14,621 nucleotides of DNA from Rhodospirillales bacterium (GTDB lineage: Bacteria > Pseudomonadota > Alphaproteobacteria > Rhodospirillales_A > JACZKS01): assembly GCA_018648445.1 (NCBI GenBank), contig JABGRG010000102.1, forward strand, positions 1 through 14,621, written 5' to 3'. The position numbers and the translations under genes are program-made. Under the pieces are notes generated by a model. It was not told the DNA's origin and did no database searches. It saw only the letters and a list, made by a program, of their open reading frames with translations. Shown piece by piece: positions 7,143 to 14,047 of this stretch; positions within the stretch are counted from its first letter, which is position 1; the number at the start of each line of letters is the position of its first letter.

Positions 7143-8977
7143 GCTTTTATGTCGTCCAGTTTCTGACCGGGTTAGCCAGCGCCGCGTCCCTGTTTTTGGT
7201 CGCGTCGGGGCTTTCCATCATTTTCGGCGTCAGCCGCGTGGTGAACTTTGCCCACGGTTCGTTTTTCATGCTGGGCGCCTATATCGCCTATTCGCTGGTT
7301 GGGGCTTTTGACGGCGGCATTTTGGGGTTCTGGGGTGGGATTGTCGGGGCCGCGCTGGCCGTCGGCCTGATCGGCGTTGTCGTCGAGGTTCTTCTGCTAC
7401 GCCGCCTCTATCATTCGCCCGAGCTTTTCCAGCTTGTTGGCACCTTCGGCGTGGTTCTAGTGGTGCAGGACGTGGCGCTTTCCATCTGGGGGCCCGACGA
7501 TCTTCTGGGGCCGCGCGCCCCCGGTCTGGACGGCGCGGTCGATTTCCTCGGCCATCGCCTTCCCGAGTACGACATCGCCCTGATTATTCTCGGCCCTTTG
7601 GTGCTGGTGGCCATCTGGTTGCTTTTGAACCGCACGCGCTGGGGCGTTCTGGTGCGCGCCGCCACCCAAGACCCTGAAATGGCCGGGGCCTTGGGCATCA
7701 ACCAAAAATGGCTACTGACCGGCGTCTTTTTCCTGGGCTCGGTATTGGCCGGATTGGGCGGCGCGCTTCAATTGCCGCGTGAACCGGCCAATCTGCTGAT
7801 GGATTTCAACATTATCGCCGAGGTTTTCGTTGTCGTTGTCATCGGCGGCATGGGAAACATTTTCGGTGCGTTTCTGGCCGCCGTGCTGATCAGCGAACTA
7901 CAAGCCTTTGGTATTCTGATATTCCCGGAAATCACGCTGGTTCTCGTTTTCCTGGTGATGGCCGTTGTGTTGGTAATCCGCCCGTGGGGACTGTTGGGAA
8001 AAGCCGAAATCCCGCACATCGCCGCACGCGCCGTGGGCCGCCCATTCCGCCCGGTCGAACGAAGATGGGCGCATCTGGGATTGGCCGTTTTGGCCGTTTT
8101 GGCGGTTCTTCCCACCTTTGCCGGTGACTACGCACTGCAGGTGGCCAGCGAGGTGATCATCTTCGCGCTGTTTGCTGCCAGCCTGAACTTCATCATGGGT
8201 GTGGGTGGCATGATTTCGTTCGGGCACGCCGCCTATCTGGGGTTCGGGGCCTATGGCGCAGCACTTCTGGTCCGTCATCTCGGTTTTGGAATGGAGGCCG
8301 CACTTATTGCCGCTCCGGTCATGTCGGCGCTGGGGGCCGCCGTTTTCGGATGGTTCTGTGTTCGCCTTTCGGGTGTTTATCTGGCCATGCTGACGTTGGC
8401 GTTCGCGCAGATCGCGTGGTCCATCGTCTTCCAGTGGTACGACTTCACCGGCGGTGACAACGGGATATTGGGCATATGGCCCGCGCCGTGGGCGTCCGAT
8501 TCCTGGATCTATTATTACGTGACGCTGGGATTGGGTCTGGGCGGCCTGTGGGCCTTGCGCCAATGTGTGTTCGCGCCGTTCGGCTTTACCTTGCGGGCAA
8601 CACGGGATTCGGCAGCGCGCGCAGAAGCCATCGGCATTGATGTGAAACGCCATCAATGGCAGGGATTTATCGTCGCCGGAGCCGCAGCAGGATTGGCGGG
8701 CGGGCTCTATGCCTTTTTGAAGGGAAGCGTCTTCCCGACGGTCATGTCGATCCCTATTTCCGTCGACGGGCTGGTCATGGTGTTGCTTGGCGGCGTGCAA
8801 ACGCTCATGGGTCCTGTTGTGGGCGCGGCGGTGTTTACCGGCCTTAAAATCGGATTGGCTGGCGAAACCAATTACTGGCGGATCATTCTGGGGGCCGTGA
8901 TCATCGCCTCGGTGGTGGCCTTCCCGCAGGGGATTGTCGGTTTCGTGAAGGCAAGGACCGGGAGGGGCGAGGCATGA
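7139..8977 (+). CDS. livHM: Fused LivH-LivM type ABC permease
   Basis: This 612-residue inner-membrane protein joins both permease subunits of a LIV-type importer in one chain. Residues 1 to about 290 match LivH (GLSIIFGVSRVVNFAHGSFF near the start, then RAATQDPEMAGALGIN, then IGGMGNIFGA). After a basic linker (about 290-312), residues to the end match LivM (LNFIMGVGGMISFGHAAYLG, RATRDSAARAEAIGIDV, GGVQTLMGPVVG). The two RA-type loops before GI are the ATPase-coupling segments, one per half, so the fused chain still offers two ATPase contacts. Separate LivH and LivM of about 300 residues each are the usual state; fusions are known in some proteobacteria. The start is GTG, sharing GTGA with the stop of the binding-protein gene; the 3' end shares ATGA with livG. 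Three 9 bp repeats lie at the linker/membrane junction. Confidence 0.93.
   Translation: MSFYVVQFLTGLASAASLFLVASGLSIIFGVSRVVNFAHGSFFMLGAYIAYSLVGAFDGGILGFWGGIVGAALAVGLIGVVVEVLLLRRLYHSPELFQLVGTFGVVLVVQDVALSIWGPDDLLGPRAPGLDGAVDFLGHRLPEYDIALIILGPLVLVAIWLLLNRTRWGVLVRAATQDPEMAGALGINQKWLLTGVFFLGSVLAGLGGALQLPREPANLLMDFNIIAEVFVVVVIGGMGNIFGAFLAAVLISELQAFGILIFPEITLVLVFLVMAVVLVIRPWGLLGKAEIPHIAARAVGRPFRPVERRWAHLGLAVLAVLAVLPTFAGDYALQVASEVIIFALFAASLNFIMGVGGMISFGHAAYLGFGAYGAALLVRHLGFGMEAALIAAPVMSALGAAVFGWFCVRLSGVYLAMLTLAFAQIAWSIVFQWYDFTGGDNGILGIWPAPWASDSWIYYYVTLGLGLGGLWALRQCVFAPFGFTLRATRDSAARAEAIGIDVKRHQWQGFIVAGAAAGLAGGLYAFLKGSVFPTVMSIPISVDGLVMVLLGGVQTLMGPVVGAAVFTGLKIGLAGETNYWRIILGAVIIASVVAFPQGIVGFVKARTGRGEA
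8081..8107 (+). repeat. Three tandem 9 bp repeats (TTGGCCGTT) in the permease gene
   Basis: TTGGCCGTT occurs at 8081-8089 and 8090-8098, and as TTGGCGGTT at 8099-8107. The unit is in frame and encodes Leu-Ala-Val three times (residues 315-323) at the start of the first membrane helix of the LivM half. Copy-number change would keep the frame and change helix length by three residues. Confidence 0.9.
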
Positions 8978-9714
8978 CCCTCTTGCGCGTCCACAGCCTG
9001 TGCAAGGCGTTCGGCGGTGTTCAGGCCGTGCGCGGGGTGGATTTCCAGGTCGAGCGCGGCGAAACCGTGGCCCTTATCGGTCCCAACGGCGCAGGCAAAA
9101 CAACTTGCTTCAACATGATCGGCGGGCAACTGCCGCCCGATGCGGGACGCATCGAGTTTAAAGACCGTGATCTGGCCGGAATGCCGCCCCATCGCATTTG
9201 GAAACTGGGCATTGGACGAACCTTTCAGGTCGCCGCCACATTTTCCTCCATGACCGTTCGCGAAAACGTGCAAATGGCCCTGATGTCACATCGTCGGGCC
9301 TTGGGCCGATTCTTCTCGCCCGTTCGCCGACTGTACGTGGACGAGGCGCAAGAGTTGTTGCAAACAGTAGGCATGGCCGATCACGCGGACCGGGCTTGCG
9401 GGCTTTTGGCCTATGGCGACCTGAAACGGCTGGAACTGGCGCTTGCGCTGGCCAACGAACCGGCGCTGCTGCTGATGGACGAACCGACCGCCGGGGTCGC
9501 CGCCGGTGAACGCGCAGAATTGATGGACCTGATCGCTCACACGGTGCGCGATCAGGGGATCAGCGTTCTTTTCACCGAACACGACATGGACGTGGTGTTC
9601 GGATACGCCCAGCGAATCATCGTTCTCTACCGTGGTTCGGTGGTGGCCGACGGCGCGCCCGAAGATGTGCGGGGCAATGCACGGGTGCGCGAAGTCTATC
9701 TGGGGGCCGGATAA
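8974..9714 (+). CDS. livG: LIV-type ABC transporter ATP-binding protein LivG
   Basis: This 246-residue cytoplasmic ATPase would pair with LivF to drive the fused permease. Walker A is GPNGAGKTT (36-44), the Q-loop sits in GIGRTFQ, the signature is LAYGDLKRLELA, Walker B is LLLMDEPTAG, and the switch histidine is in FTEHDMDVVF. LivG proteins commonly read LAYGQQRRLE at the signature, so this copy has Asp-Leu in place of Gln-Gln, a modest departure. The ATG overlaps the permease stop as ATGA and the stop overlaps the livF start as TAATG, so translation of the three is probably coupled. The length is slightly shorter than E. coli LivG (about 255) at the C-terminus, with nothing obviously missing. 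Confidence 0.95.
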   Translation: MTLLRVHSLCKAFGGVQAVRGVDFQVERGETVALIGPNGAGKTTCFNMIGGQLPPDAGRIEFKDRDLAGMPPHRIWKLGIGRTFQVAATFSSMTVRENVQMALMSHRRALGRFFSPVRRLYVDEAQELLQTVGMADHADRACGLLAYGDLKRLELALALANEPALLLMDEPTAGVAAGERAELMDLIAHTVRDQGISVLFTEHDMDVVFGYAQRIIVLYRGSVVADGAPEDVRGNARVREVYLGAG

Positions 9715-10415
9715 TGCTGAAAATACGCGGCCTTGACGCCTTCTACGGGCGTTCCCAGATACTTTTCGGGATCGACATCAACCTTGAACGCGGAAACGCC
9801 CTGGCGCTCATGGGGCGCAACGGGGCAGGGAAGTCGACGACCCTGAAATGCCTCATGGGGCTGGTCCGACCCGTTGCGGCGGAAATGTCGCTTGGCGGCC
9901 AAGACCTTCAGCAATTGGATGCATTTCGCATCAGTCGCCTGGGCGTGGGCTACGTGCCGGAGGAAAGACGCATATTCACCGACCTTTCCGTTATGGAAAA
10001 TCTGGAAGCCGGACGGCGGTCACCACAGGCCGGGAACCCGGCGTGGACACCGGAACGCCTTTTTGAGCTGTTTCCGAATCTGGGCGAAATTCAAGGCCGC
10101 CGGGCAGGCCATATCAGCGGCGGTGAACAGCAGATGCTGACCATCGCGCGCACCCTTATGGGGAACCCGTCTCTGGTCTTGCTGGACGAACCTTCGGAAG
10201 GTCTCGCGCCGATCATCGTCAATCAGCTTGCCGAAGTGGTGGCGGAACTCAAGGCGCAGGGGTTAACCATTCTGTTGTCCGAACAAAACCTGCGCTTCGC
10301 CAGGCAGATCGCCGATAGCGTGACGATCATCGAAACCGGTCGTATTCGCTGGAACGGGGCCATGGATGAATTCGCCGAAAACACCGAACTGCAAAGCAAA
10401 TACCTTGCCGCATAA
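9714..10415 (+). CDS. livF: LIV-type ABC transporter ATP-binding protein LivF
   Basis: This 233-residue ATPase is the partner of LivG. It has Walker A GRNGAGKST (34-42), the LivF-type Q-loop region GVGYVPEERRIF (77-88), the ABC signature ISGGEQQML (134-142), Walker B LVLLDEP (154-160) followed by SEGLAP in place of TAGLAP, and the switch histidine position replaced by Gln in LLSEQN, which is normal for LivF. It starts within the livG stop (TAATG). A 26 bp gap separates its stop from the amidohydrolase ATG, with no terminator visible, so the amidohydrolase gene probably shares the transcript. Confidence 0.95.
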   Translation: MLKIRGLDAFYGRSQILFGIDINLERGNALALMGRNGAGKSTTLKCLMGLVRPVAAEMSLGGQDLQQLDAFRISRLGVGYVPEERRIFTDLSVMENLEAGRRSPQAGNPAWTPERLFELFPNLGEIQGRRAGHISGGEQQMLTIARTLMGNPSLVLLDEPSEGLAPIIVNQLAEVVAELKAQGLTILLSEQNLRFARQIADSVTIIETGRIRWNGAMDEFAENTELQSKYLAA

Positions 10416-10441
10416 CAAATTGAAAACAGGATAGAATAACG

Positions 10442-11608
10442 ATGCCGATCATTAACAGAATCTCCGATTTCCATGATGACATGATCGCATGGCGGCGCGA
10501 CTTTCACGCCCACCCCGAATTGGGTTTTGAAGAAGAACGCACATCTGACATCGTCGCTGCCAAGCTGGAAGAGTTTGGCATCGAGGTTCATCGGGGACTG
10601 GGTGGCACGGGTGTGGTCGGCACCCTGAAAAACGGCGACGGACAAGCCATCGGATTGCGCGCCGACATGGATGCTCTTCCCATGACCGAGACCGCGGACA
10701 TTGCCCATAAATCTACAACGCCCGGCAAAATGCATGCCTGCGGCCATGATGGCCACACGACCATGCTTCTGGGCGCCGCGCGCTATCTGGCCGAAACCAG
10801 GCGCTTCAAGGGTACCGTCCATTTCATCTTTCAGCCCGCCGAGGAAGGCAAGGGCGGCGGTCGCGAAATGGTCAACGAGGGCCTTTTCAGAAAGTTCCCG
10901 GTAAATTCCGTTTTTGGGATGCACAACTGGCCGGGAATGCCGCTGGGAACCTTTGCCGTCAAGGACGGCCCGATGATGGCAGCAGCCGATAATTTCGAGA
11001 TAATCATCACCGGCAAAGGCGGCCACGGTGCGCTGCCCCACGCCTGCATCGATCCTGTCGCTATCGGGGCCGAGATCGTTGGCGCGTTACAGAAGATCGC
11101 CAGCCGCACCACCCATCCGGTTGACGCCGTGGTGGTTAGCGTCACCAATTTCCACGCCGGTGAGGATTTCGGGATCATTCCGGAAACGGCCCACCTGCGC
11201 GGCACGGTGCGGACCTTCCGCCTTGAAGTTCAGGATCACGCCGAAGACTCCATCACACGCATTTCAGAAGGCATCTGCGCGGCCCACGGCGCAACCGCCG
11301 AGGTCATTTACACACGGCGCTATCCGCCCACCGTGAACGATGGTGAACAGGCCAAAATAGCCGGAGATATGGCTGCTGAAATGTTCGGCGAGGATAATGT
11401 CGAGAGAAACCCCGTTCCGACCATGGGTGCGGAGGATTTCTCGTTCATGCTGCGCGAGGTTCCAGGCTGCTATATCTGGGCGGGCGCAAAACCGGTCGAT
11501 GTCGACGAGGTTCCCGGCCTTCACAATCCGGCGTACGATTTCAACGACGATCTATTGTGCGTCGGCGCCAGTTACTGGGCGCGGCTGGCCGAGAAGGTTC
11601 TGCCGTAG
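10442..11608 (+). CDS. M20-family amidohydrolase (hippurate hydrolase / N-acyl-amino-acid amidohydrolase type)
   Basis: The 388-residue cytoplasmic metallohydrolase belongs to the M20D group that cleaves N-acyl amino acids, hippurate and similar amides. The metal ligands of the family are in place: Cys100 and His102 in ACGHDGH, Glu134-Glu135 in FQPAEEG, His161 in GMHNWP and His361 in PGLHNPAYDFND. The dimerisation lid domain includes GKGGHGALPH (191-200), whose His195 is the residue usually reaching into the partner's active site. An ACAGGAT motif about 9 nt ahead supports the ATG. Position directly after a complete LIV-type transporter suggests that the imported compound, or something derived from it, is deacylated here. 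Substrate could be hippurate, another aroyl/acyl amino acid or an indole conjugate; sequence alone does not decide. The stop is 3 bp from the convergent MBL gene. Confidence 0.94.
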   Translation: MPIINRISDFHDDMIAWRRDFHAHPELGFEEERTSDIVAAKLEEFGIEVHRGLGGTGVVGTLKNGDGQAIGLRADMDALPMTETADIAHKSTTPGKMHACGHDGHTTMLLGAARYLAETRRFKGTVHFIFQPAEEGKGGGREMVNEGLFRKFPVNSVFGMHNWPGMPLGTFAVKDGPMMAAADNFEIIITGKGGHGALPHACIDPVAIGAEIVGALQKIASRTTHPVDAVVVSVTNFHAGEDFGIIPETAHLRGTVRTFRLEVQDHAEDSITRISEGICAAHGATAEVIYTRRYPPTVNDGEQAKIAGDMAAEMFGEDNVERNPVPTMGAEDFSFMLREVPGCYIWAGAKPVDVDEVPGLHNPAYDFNDDLLCVGASYWARLAEKVLP

Positions 11609-11611
11609 GCC

Positions 11612-12361
11612 CTAGTCGCGGGCATGAACCTGTATCGTTGCCCCGCAGCGAAAATCGACGAAATCCGATTTCCAGGCGTCCTTAAATGCTTCGATCTGGT
11701 GTTCGCCGGTGCAATGGGTGGGGCCGATCTTGCGCACACCCAGTCCCTGGATTTCCCGGATCACGCCGGCCAGATGGTTGTCGGTGGCGTCGCGCAAATG
11801 AAAACCGCCCAGCACCAGATGGATTTTGTCATCGAACATCTCGTCCACGCGTTCAAGCATATGGAAAATGCCGGGGTGGGCGCACCCGGTAATCACCACG
11901 GGACCTTCCTGAGCATCGATGATTAGTCCCTGTTCTTTCTTTTCCTTGGCCATACCGTACTCGCCCATTTCGCCGGTGCTCTGAACGACATCGGCAATTT
12001 CAACAGGATCGTCAACGACGTGAACATTGGCGCCCAGCAACTCGGCATGGGTTCTGAAATCCTTTGAAACGCCTTTAGGTACGAAGATATCGAGCCCGTC
12101 CTTGGCTTGTCTGATAAACGCAAACAAGCCGCCGGAATGGTCCCAGTGGGCGTGCGAGACAACCACGACATCAACATCCTTGGGGTCTTTTCCCAATTTC
12201 GCCATGTTTTCGAGCAGGATGTGCCCGTCGCCGCCGGTATCAAAAAGAACGGTTCGTGACGATCCCTCGATCAGATAGGCCGCCCCGTGGGCTGCCTGAA
12301 GATCGGCATTGTGGGAGACGTCATCGAATAGAACGGTGATGTCCACGGTTCGAGTAGCCAT
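11612..12361 (-). CDS. Metallo-beta-lactamase-fold hydrolase, COG1237 type
   Basis: The 249-residue protein has the metal-binding motif SHAHWDHSGG (HxHxDH at 70-75) and further likely ligands His162 in TGCAHPGI and His188 in GGFHL, then PTHCTG (214-219). The TGCAHPGI and GGFHL signatures are those of the group often labelled after an archaeal methanopterin-pathway enzyme (dihydropterin ribofuranosyl-aminobenzene 5'-phosphate synthase); that label should not be taken as a function in this organism. There is no signal peptide, so it is cytoplasmic. The frame is open upstream to 12409, but the ATG at 12361 is preceded by GGAGGA with 4 nt spacing and leaves a clean 28 bp gap to the radical SAM gene. 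The two genes are clearly one unit. Substrate unknown. Confidence 0.9.
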   Translation of the reverse strand: MATRTVDITVLFDDVSHNADLQAAHGAAYLIEGSSRTVLFDTGGDGHILLENMAKLGKDPKDVDVVVVSHAHWDHSGGLFAFIRQAKDGLDIFVPKGVSKDFRTHAELLGANVHVVDDPVEIADVVQSTGEMGEYGMAKEKKEQGLIIDAQEGPVVITGCAHPGIFHMLERVDEMFDDKIHLVLGGFHLRDATDNHLAGVIREIQGLGVRKIGPTHCTGEHQIEAFKDAWKSDFVDFRCGATIQVHARD

Positions 12362-12389
12362 CGCTTCCTCCATCGGCAGGTACCAAGGG

Positions 12390-13331
12390 TCATAAGGCGA
12401 CGCTTTCAAAATGACGCTCGCCCCGTTTAATTCTTGAACTGACCAGACCTTCGTTCAACAGGCCTTCGAGCAGTTTGAGAGTCTCGTTTCTATTGATCAC
12501 CAGCGAACTGGATATTTCGTCGAGCGTGTGCGATCGTCCCTGCACCAAATCCAGAACCCCGGCCCTTCCAGCCAGATACTCGTGTTCGCGCAAGGTTCCG
12601 GAAAACCCTTGCACGACCTCGGCGGCAGGCCCAAAGACATCCGCCAGTGTTTCCAGCACAGCCAGCGAGGCCGCACACGCATCAACGTCGGCGGGGGGCC
12701 TTGAAACCGTGCCGACCTGTATGCGGTCGGTGCGGATTTTCTTTGCGCAGTCGGCGATCTTTTTTGCCTCTTGGGCAGTTGCGGTAATCCCGGCCAGCAA
12801 AAGAACCTCAAGCCAAATCTCTCCGGCGTATTCATCTCCGAACGCAACCAGTCCTTCGACTAAGGTATCGAAGGTAATGGATCCGTGGGGCCGGTTGATG
12901 CGGGCAAATGCCTCCGCGTCACCTGCGTCCAAGGACGGGATGACCAGGTCTGCCGCGTTGAGGTCCCGGCGAACGTCGGGGTCCCAAAGCAATGATCCAT
13001 TGGTGAGTACCGCCACCGGAATATCGGTGATTGTTTTGATGGTTCGGATTATGTCGCCGATGCAGGAATGCAACGTCGGTTCACCCGAGCCCGACAGGGT
13101 GATGTAGTCGGCCTGCGCGCCAGCCGCCAAGCGCTCCTCCAGTTCCATAAGAACATCGGACATGGGGACGTATTCGTTGCGCTCGATTGTTTTCTCGGTG
13201 GTGTGGCCGAGTTGGCAGTAGATGCAATCGTAACTGCAGGCCTTGCTGGGAACCAGATCGACGCCCAGGGACCGCCCAAGTCGCCGCGACGGGACGGGAC
13301 CGAACACATTGCGGATACGAAACTGCTGCAT
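12390..13331 (-). CDS. Radical SAM protein, COG0731 (wyosine-synthase-like) with C-terminal winged helix
   Basis: The 313-residue protein opens with the group signature FGPVPSRRLGRSLGVDLVP and then CSYDCIYC, a CX3CX2C radical SAM motif (Cys32, Cys36, Cys39) binding the 4Fe-4S cluster that cleaves S-adenosylmethionine. SGSGEPTL (80-87) is the SAM-contact strand equivalent to GGE. The barrel continues to about residue 215. Residues about 260-313 (LDEISSSLVINRNETLKLLEGLLNEGLV and after) look like a small winged helix, an addition seen in part of this family. COG0731 includes the archaeal wyosine tRNA enzyme, but bacteria do not normally make wyosine, so function is unknown. AAGGAG lies 6 nt before the ATG. 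The MBL hydrolase gene follows after 28 bp; a ferredoxin gene is divergent upstream. Confidence 0.92.
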   Translation of the reverse strand: MQQFRIRNVFGPVPSRRLGRSLGVDLVPSKACSYDCIYCQLGHTTEKTIERNEYVPMSDVLMELEERLAAGAQADYITLSGSGEPTLHSCIGDIIRTIKTITDIPVAVLTNGSLLWDPDVRRDLNAADLVIPSLDAGDAEAFARINRPHGSITFDTLVEGLVAFGDEYAGEIWLEVLLLAGITATAQEAKKIADCAKKIRTDRIQVGTVSRPPADVDACAASLAVLETLADVFGPAAEVVQGFSGTLREHEYLAGRAGVLDLVQGRSHTLDEISSSLVINRNETLKLLEGLLNEGLVSSRIKRGERHFESVAL

Positions 13332-13387
13332 CCGTACTCCTTCACGAGCGCCATATTGCCCGACGAAACCGCCGGTCCCGATATCTA

Positions 13388-13405
13388 TATAAGGATATTC
13401 TTATA
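13388..13405. promoter_or_regulatory. 18 bp near-perfect palindrome overlapping the -10 box, likely operator
   Basis: TATAAGGATATTCTTATA at 13388-13405 pairs with itself at eight of nine positions; only G13394 with T13399 fails. It covers the predicted -10 box of the radical SAM promoter, where a bound dimeric regulator would block transcription. The regulator is not identified; nothing in the window encodes an obvious partner next to it. Confidence 0.55.
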
Positions 13406-13420
13406 AATGCGCGGGGTCAA
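13392..13420 (-). promoter_or_regulatory. Predicted sigma70-type promoter of the radical SAM-MBL unit
   Basis: On the minus strand, TTGACC (complement of 13415-13420) is followed after exactly 17 bp by TATCCT (complement of 13392-13397). The -35 box matches consensus at five of six positions and the -10 at four. Transcription would begin near 13385, giving a leader of about 54 nt. Confidence 0.55.
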
Positions 13421-13429
13421 ACTTCTTGG

Positions 13430-13459
13430 AACGGGATTTGTCGAAATATGGCTCCCGTT
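13430..13459. repeat. Inverted repeat AACGGGA-N16-TCCCGTT
   Basis: Seven perfect base pairs (13430-13436 with 13453-13459) flank a 16 nt spacer. It lies upstream of both predicted promoters: about 11 bp beyond the radical SAM -35 box and 65 bp before the ferredoxin -35 box. It may be a two-site operator or chance. Confidence 0.4.
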
Positions 13460-13523
13460 GGGCGAGGAAAATCCCTTGGTTTTCTGCGGGTTTGCAAATG
13501 CGAAACAGTCGCTGCACCAGACG

Positions 13524-13552
13524 TTGATCATGGCAAAGAAAGCGCGTATATA
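13524..13552 (+). promoter_or_regulatory. Predicted sigma70-type promoter of the ferredoxin gene
   Basis: TTGATC at 13524-13529 and TATATA at 13547-13552 are separated by 17 bp; each box matches consensus at four of six positions. Transcription would start near 13559, leaving a leader of about 112 nt before the ferredoxin ATG. Confidence 0.5.
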
Positions 13553-13671
13553 ACGCCGACTCGGAGGCCGACCTCACGAGTCATTACGCAGGTTTTTCGC
13601 TGCGTCGTCGGGTGTCGCCCGAACGACAACGAAATTGAAGCTGAAGACAAAAAACTAAGGAGTTCGACAAA

Positions 13672-13914
13672 ATGGCCCTTTTGATTAACGACGACTGCAC
13701 GAACTGCGACGCCTGTGTCGACTCGTGCCCGAATGAAGCAATCAGCGAAGGCGACATGATTTACGTCATCGACCCCGCCAAGTGCACCGAATGCGTCGGC
13801 GCCGAAGACGAGCCGCAATGCGCCTTGGTCTGCCCGGTTGAAGCCTGCGTTCCCGATCCCGAGCGCGTGGAATCGAAGGAAGCGCTTCAGGCCAAGTACG
13901 AAGGCCTGCACTAA
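13672..13914 (+). CDS. 2[4Fe-4S] ferredoxin, Alvin/YfhL type
   Basis: This 80-residue protein carries low-potential electrons in the cytoplasm through two 4Fe-4S clusters. The first motif is CTNCDACVDSCP (Cys9, 12, 15, 19). The second is Cys38, Cys41, then an eight-residue insert (VGAEDEPQ), Cys50 and Cys54-Pro. The insert and the C-terminal helical extension define the Allochromatium vinosum (Alvin) type; a ninth cysteine, Cys59, follows the second motif as in that group. Partner enzymes are not fixed by sequence; the divergent radical SAM gene would need a reductant of this kind. AAGGAG lies 9 nt before the ATG. A separate predicted promoter and a strong terminator downstream suggest a monocistronic transcript. 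Confidence 0.96.
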   Translation: MALLINDDCTNCDACVDSCPNEAISEGDMIYVIDPAKCTECVGAEDEPQCALVCPVEACVPDPERVESKEALQAKYEGLH

Positions 13915-13934
13915 GCGTAGGCCCATAGATTCGG

Positions 13935-13974
13935 AAAACCCGGCGGAGAGGTTCTCCCGCCGGGTTTTCTTTTT
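13935..13974 (+). terminator. Intrinsic terminator after the ferredoxin gene
   Basis: AAAACCCGGCGG (13935-13946) pairs perfectly with CCGCCGGGTTTT (13957-13968); GAG (13948-13950) and CTC (13954-13956) extend the stem past one bulged A. The run TTTTCTTTTT (13965-13974) supplies the T tract. The start is 21 bp after the ferredoxin stop. The left-hand A run also gives a short T tract on the minus strand, so it may act in both directions and end the transcript of the minus-strand gene at 14048-14563. Confidence 0.92.
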
Positions 13975-13977
13975 GGA

Positions 13978-14004
13978 GCGCTTGTCGTTTTCGGCCGAAA
14001 GCGC
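13978..14004. repeat. Inverted repeat with a nested 12 bp palindrome between two genes
   Basis: GCGCTT (13978-13983) pairs with AAGCGC (13999-14004); within the same stretch TTTCGGCCGAAA (13989-14000) is a perfect 12 bp palindrome. The two structures share A13999-A14000 and exclude each other. It could be part of a second terminator for the minus-strand gene, although no T run follows on that strand. Confidence 0.4.
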
Positions 14005-14047
14005 CCCACCCCCTAAACCTTGAAATCAATTCCCCGTCGGCACGGTC

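Larger units (their letters stand above)
13332..13671. other. 340 bp divergent intergenic region between radical SAM and ferredoxin genes
   Basis: The region holds a promoter for each flanking gene, an 18 bp near-palindrome over the radical SAM -10 box, and an inverted repeat at 13430-13459. One plus-strand reading frame crosses the whole region and runs into the ferredoxin gene out of frame, but it lacks a ribosome binding site and family features. I see no RNA gene with confidence, though the space is generous for one. Confidence 0.6.

Noticed and set aside
7898..8800. Minus-strand frame of 300 codons inside the fused permease gene
   Set aside because: The translation is rich in Gln, His, Arg and Gly with no fold features, as expected for antisense of membrane-protein codons.
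10223..11041. Minus-strand frame of 272 codons across livF and the amidohydrolase gene
   Set aside because: It opposes two clear genes with intact catalytic motifs and has no recognisable domain.
12362..12409. Upstream start for the MBL hydrolase at 12409
   Set aside because: It would overlap the radical SAM gene, while the ATG at 12361 has GGAGGA at suitable spacing.
13187..13684. Plus-strand open frame of 165 codons across the radical SAM start, the intergenic region and the ferredoxin start
   Set aside because: It overlaps two well-supported genes, has no ribosome binding site, and its translation shows no family features or hydrophobic pattern.
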